A DNA stretch of 5,025 bases, taken from Chlamydiota bacterium. Its GTDB lineage: Bacteria; Chlamydiota; Chlamydiia; Chlamydiales; Simkaniaceae. Below are positions 4,996-5,025 of the stretch, piece after piece. The notes below the pieces were generated by a model. That model worked only from the letters and a program-made list of their open reading frames with translations, made no database searches and had not been told where the DNA came from. A program made the translations under genes and the position numbers. The stretch covers positions 1-5,025 of the forward strand of contig JAJFMG010000185.1 in the NCBI GenBank assembly GCA_021772295.1, read 5' to 3'. Each line of letters starts with the position of its first letter. Position 1 is the stretch's first letter.

Positions 4996-5025
4996 ATGGG
5001 AGAAGTTCTAGTTGTTGCAAGTAAA
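4996..5025 (+). CDS. Start of a probable bacterial histone-fold DNA-binding protein (cut by window edge)
   Basis: Ten codons, MGEVLVVASK, run to the window edge after a good ribosome binding site and candidate promoter. This N-terminus closely resembles, from memory, the small single-domain bacterial histones exemplified by Bdellovibrio Bd0055 (M-x-E-V-L-V-V-x-S-K-V-K). These are about 60-65 residues, dimerise through a histone fold and bind DNA. If so, the product would act in the nucleoid and probably be abundant, which suits the strong ribosome binding site. Only ten residues are visible, so the family call is inference. An unrelated protein with a similar hydrophobic N-terminal strand is possible. 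Reality of the gene start is more secure than its product. Confidence 0.55.
   Translation, partial: MGEVLVVASK

Overview
This is an AT-rich bacterial window with four main protein genes, two of them cut by or close to the window edges, and one decayed stretch. No rRNA, tRNA or CRISPR array is visible. The gene set suggests an intracellular or host-associated bacterium: an F-box-like protein (a eukaryotic-type domain typical of effectors), an MFS permease of a type common in intracellular bacteria, a cysteine-rich ferrochelatase, and the start of what looks like a single-domain bacterial histone. An environmental chlamydia (Parachlamydia, Simkania or Rhabdochlamydia type) is my best guess. It rests on recall of family style, not on a search, and Legionella/Coxiella-like or Bdellovibrio-like hosts are not excluded.

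Layout. Positions 1-88 (minus) hold the first 29 codons of an IS607-type serine recombinase (TnpA), so an insertion element runs off the left edge with its tnpA-proximal end at roughly 90-180. Positions 89-352 are non-coding, with a hairpin near the element end and then a perfect 17-nt palindrome next to a consensus TATAAT, which I take as the promoter/operator of the next gene. Positions 353-2098 (plus) encode a 581-residue protein with an N-terminal F-box-like motif and a long alpha-helical repeat body. Positions 2099-2391 look like a decayed coding extension: two frames with few stops join through a probable one-base frameshift. Positions 2392-2509 are the leader of an MFS transporter gene (2510-3766, plus). 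It converges with hemH (3778-4827, minus), leaving only 11 nt between the stop codons. A 168-nt divergent intergenic region then separates hemH from a good ribosome binding site and the first ten codons of a histone-like gene (4996 to the right edge, plus).

How the genes relate. No operon is visible: each gene has its own leader and neighbouring orientations differ. HemH does the last step of haem synthesis. The permease is separately transcribed and its substrate cannot be read from the sequence. The F-box-like gene beside a mobile element, with a degrading 3' flank, fits a lineage-specific, fast-evolving host-interaction gene. It is the most interesting locus here.
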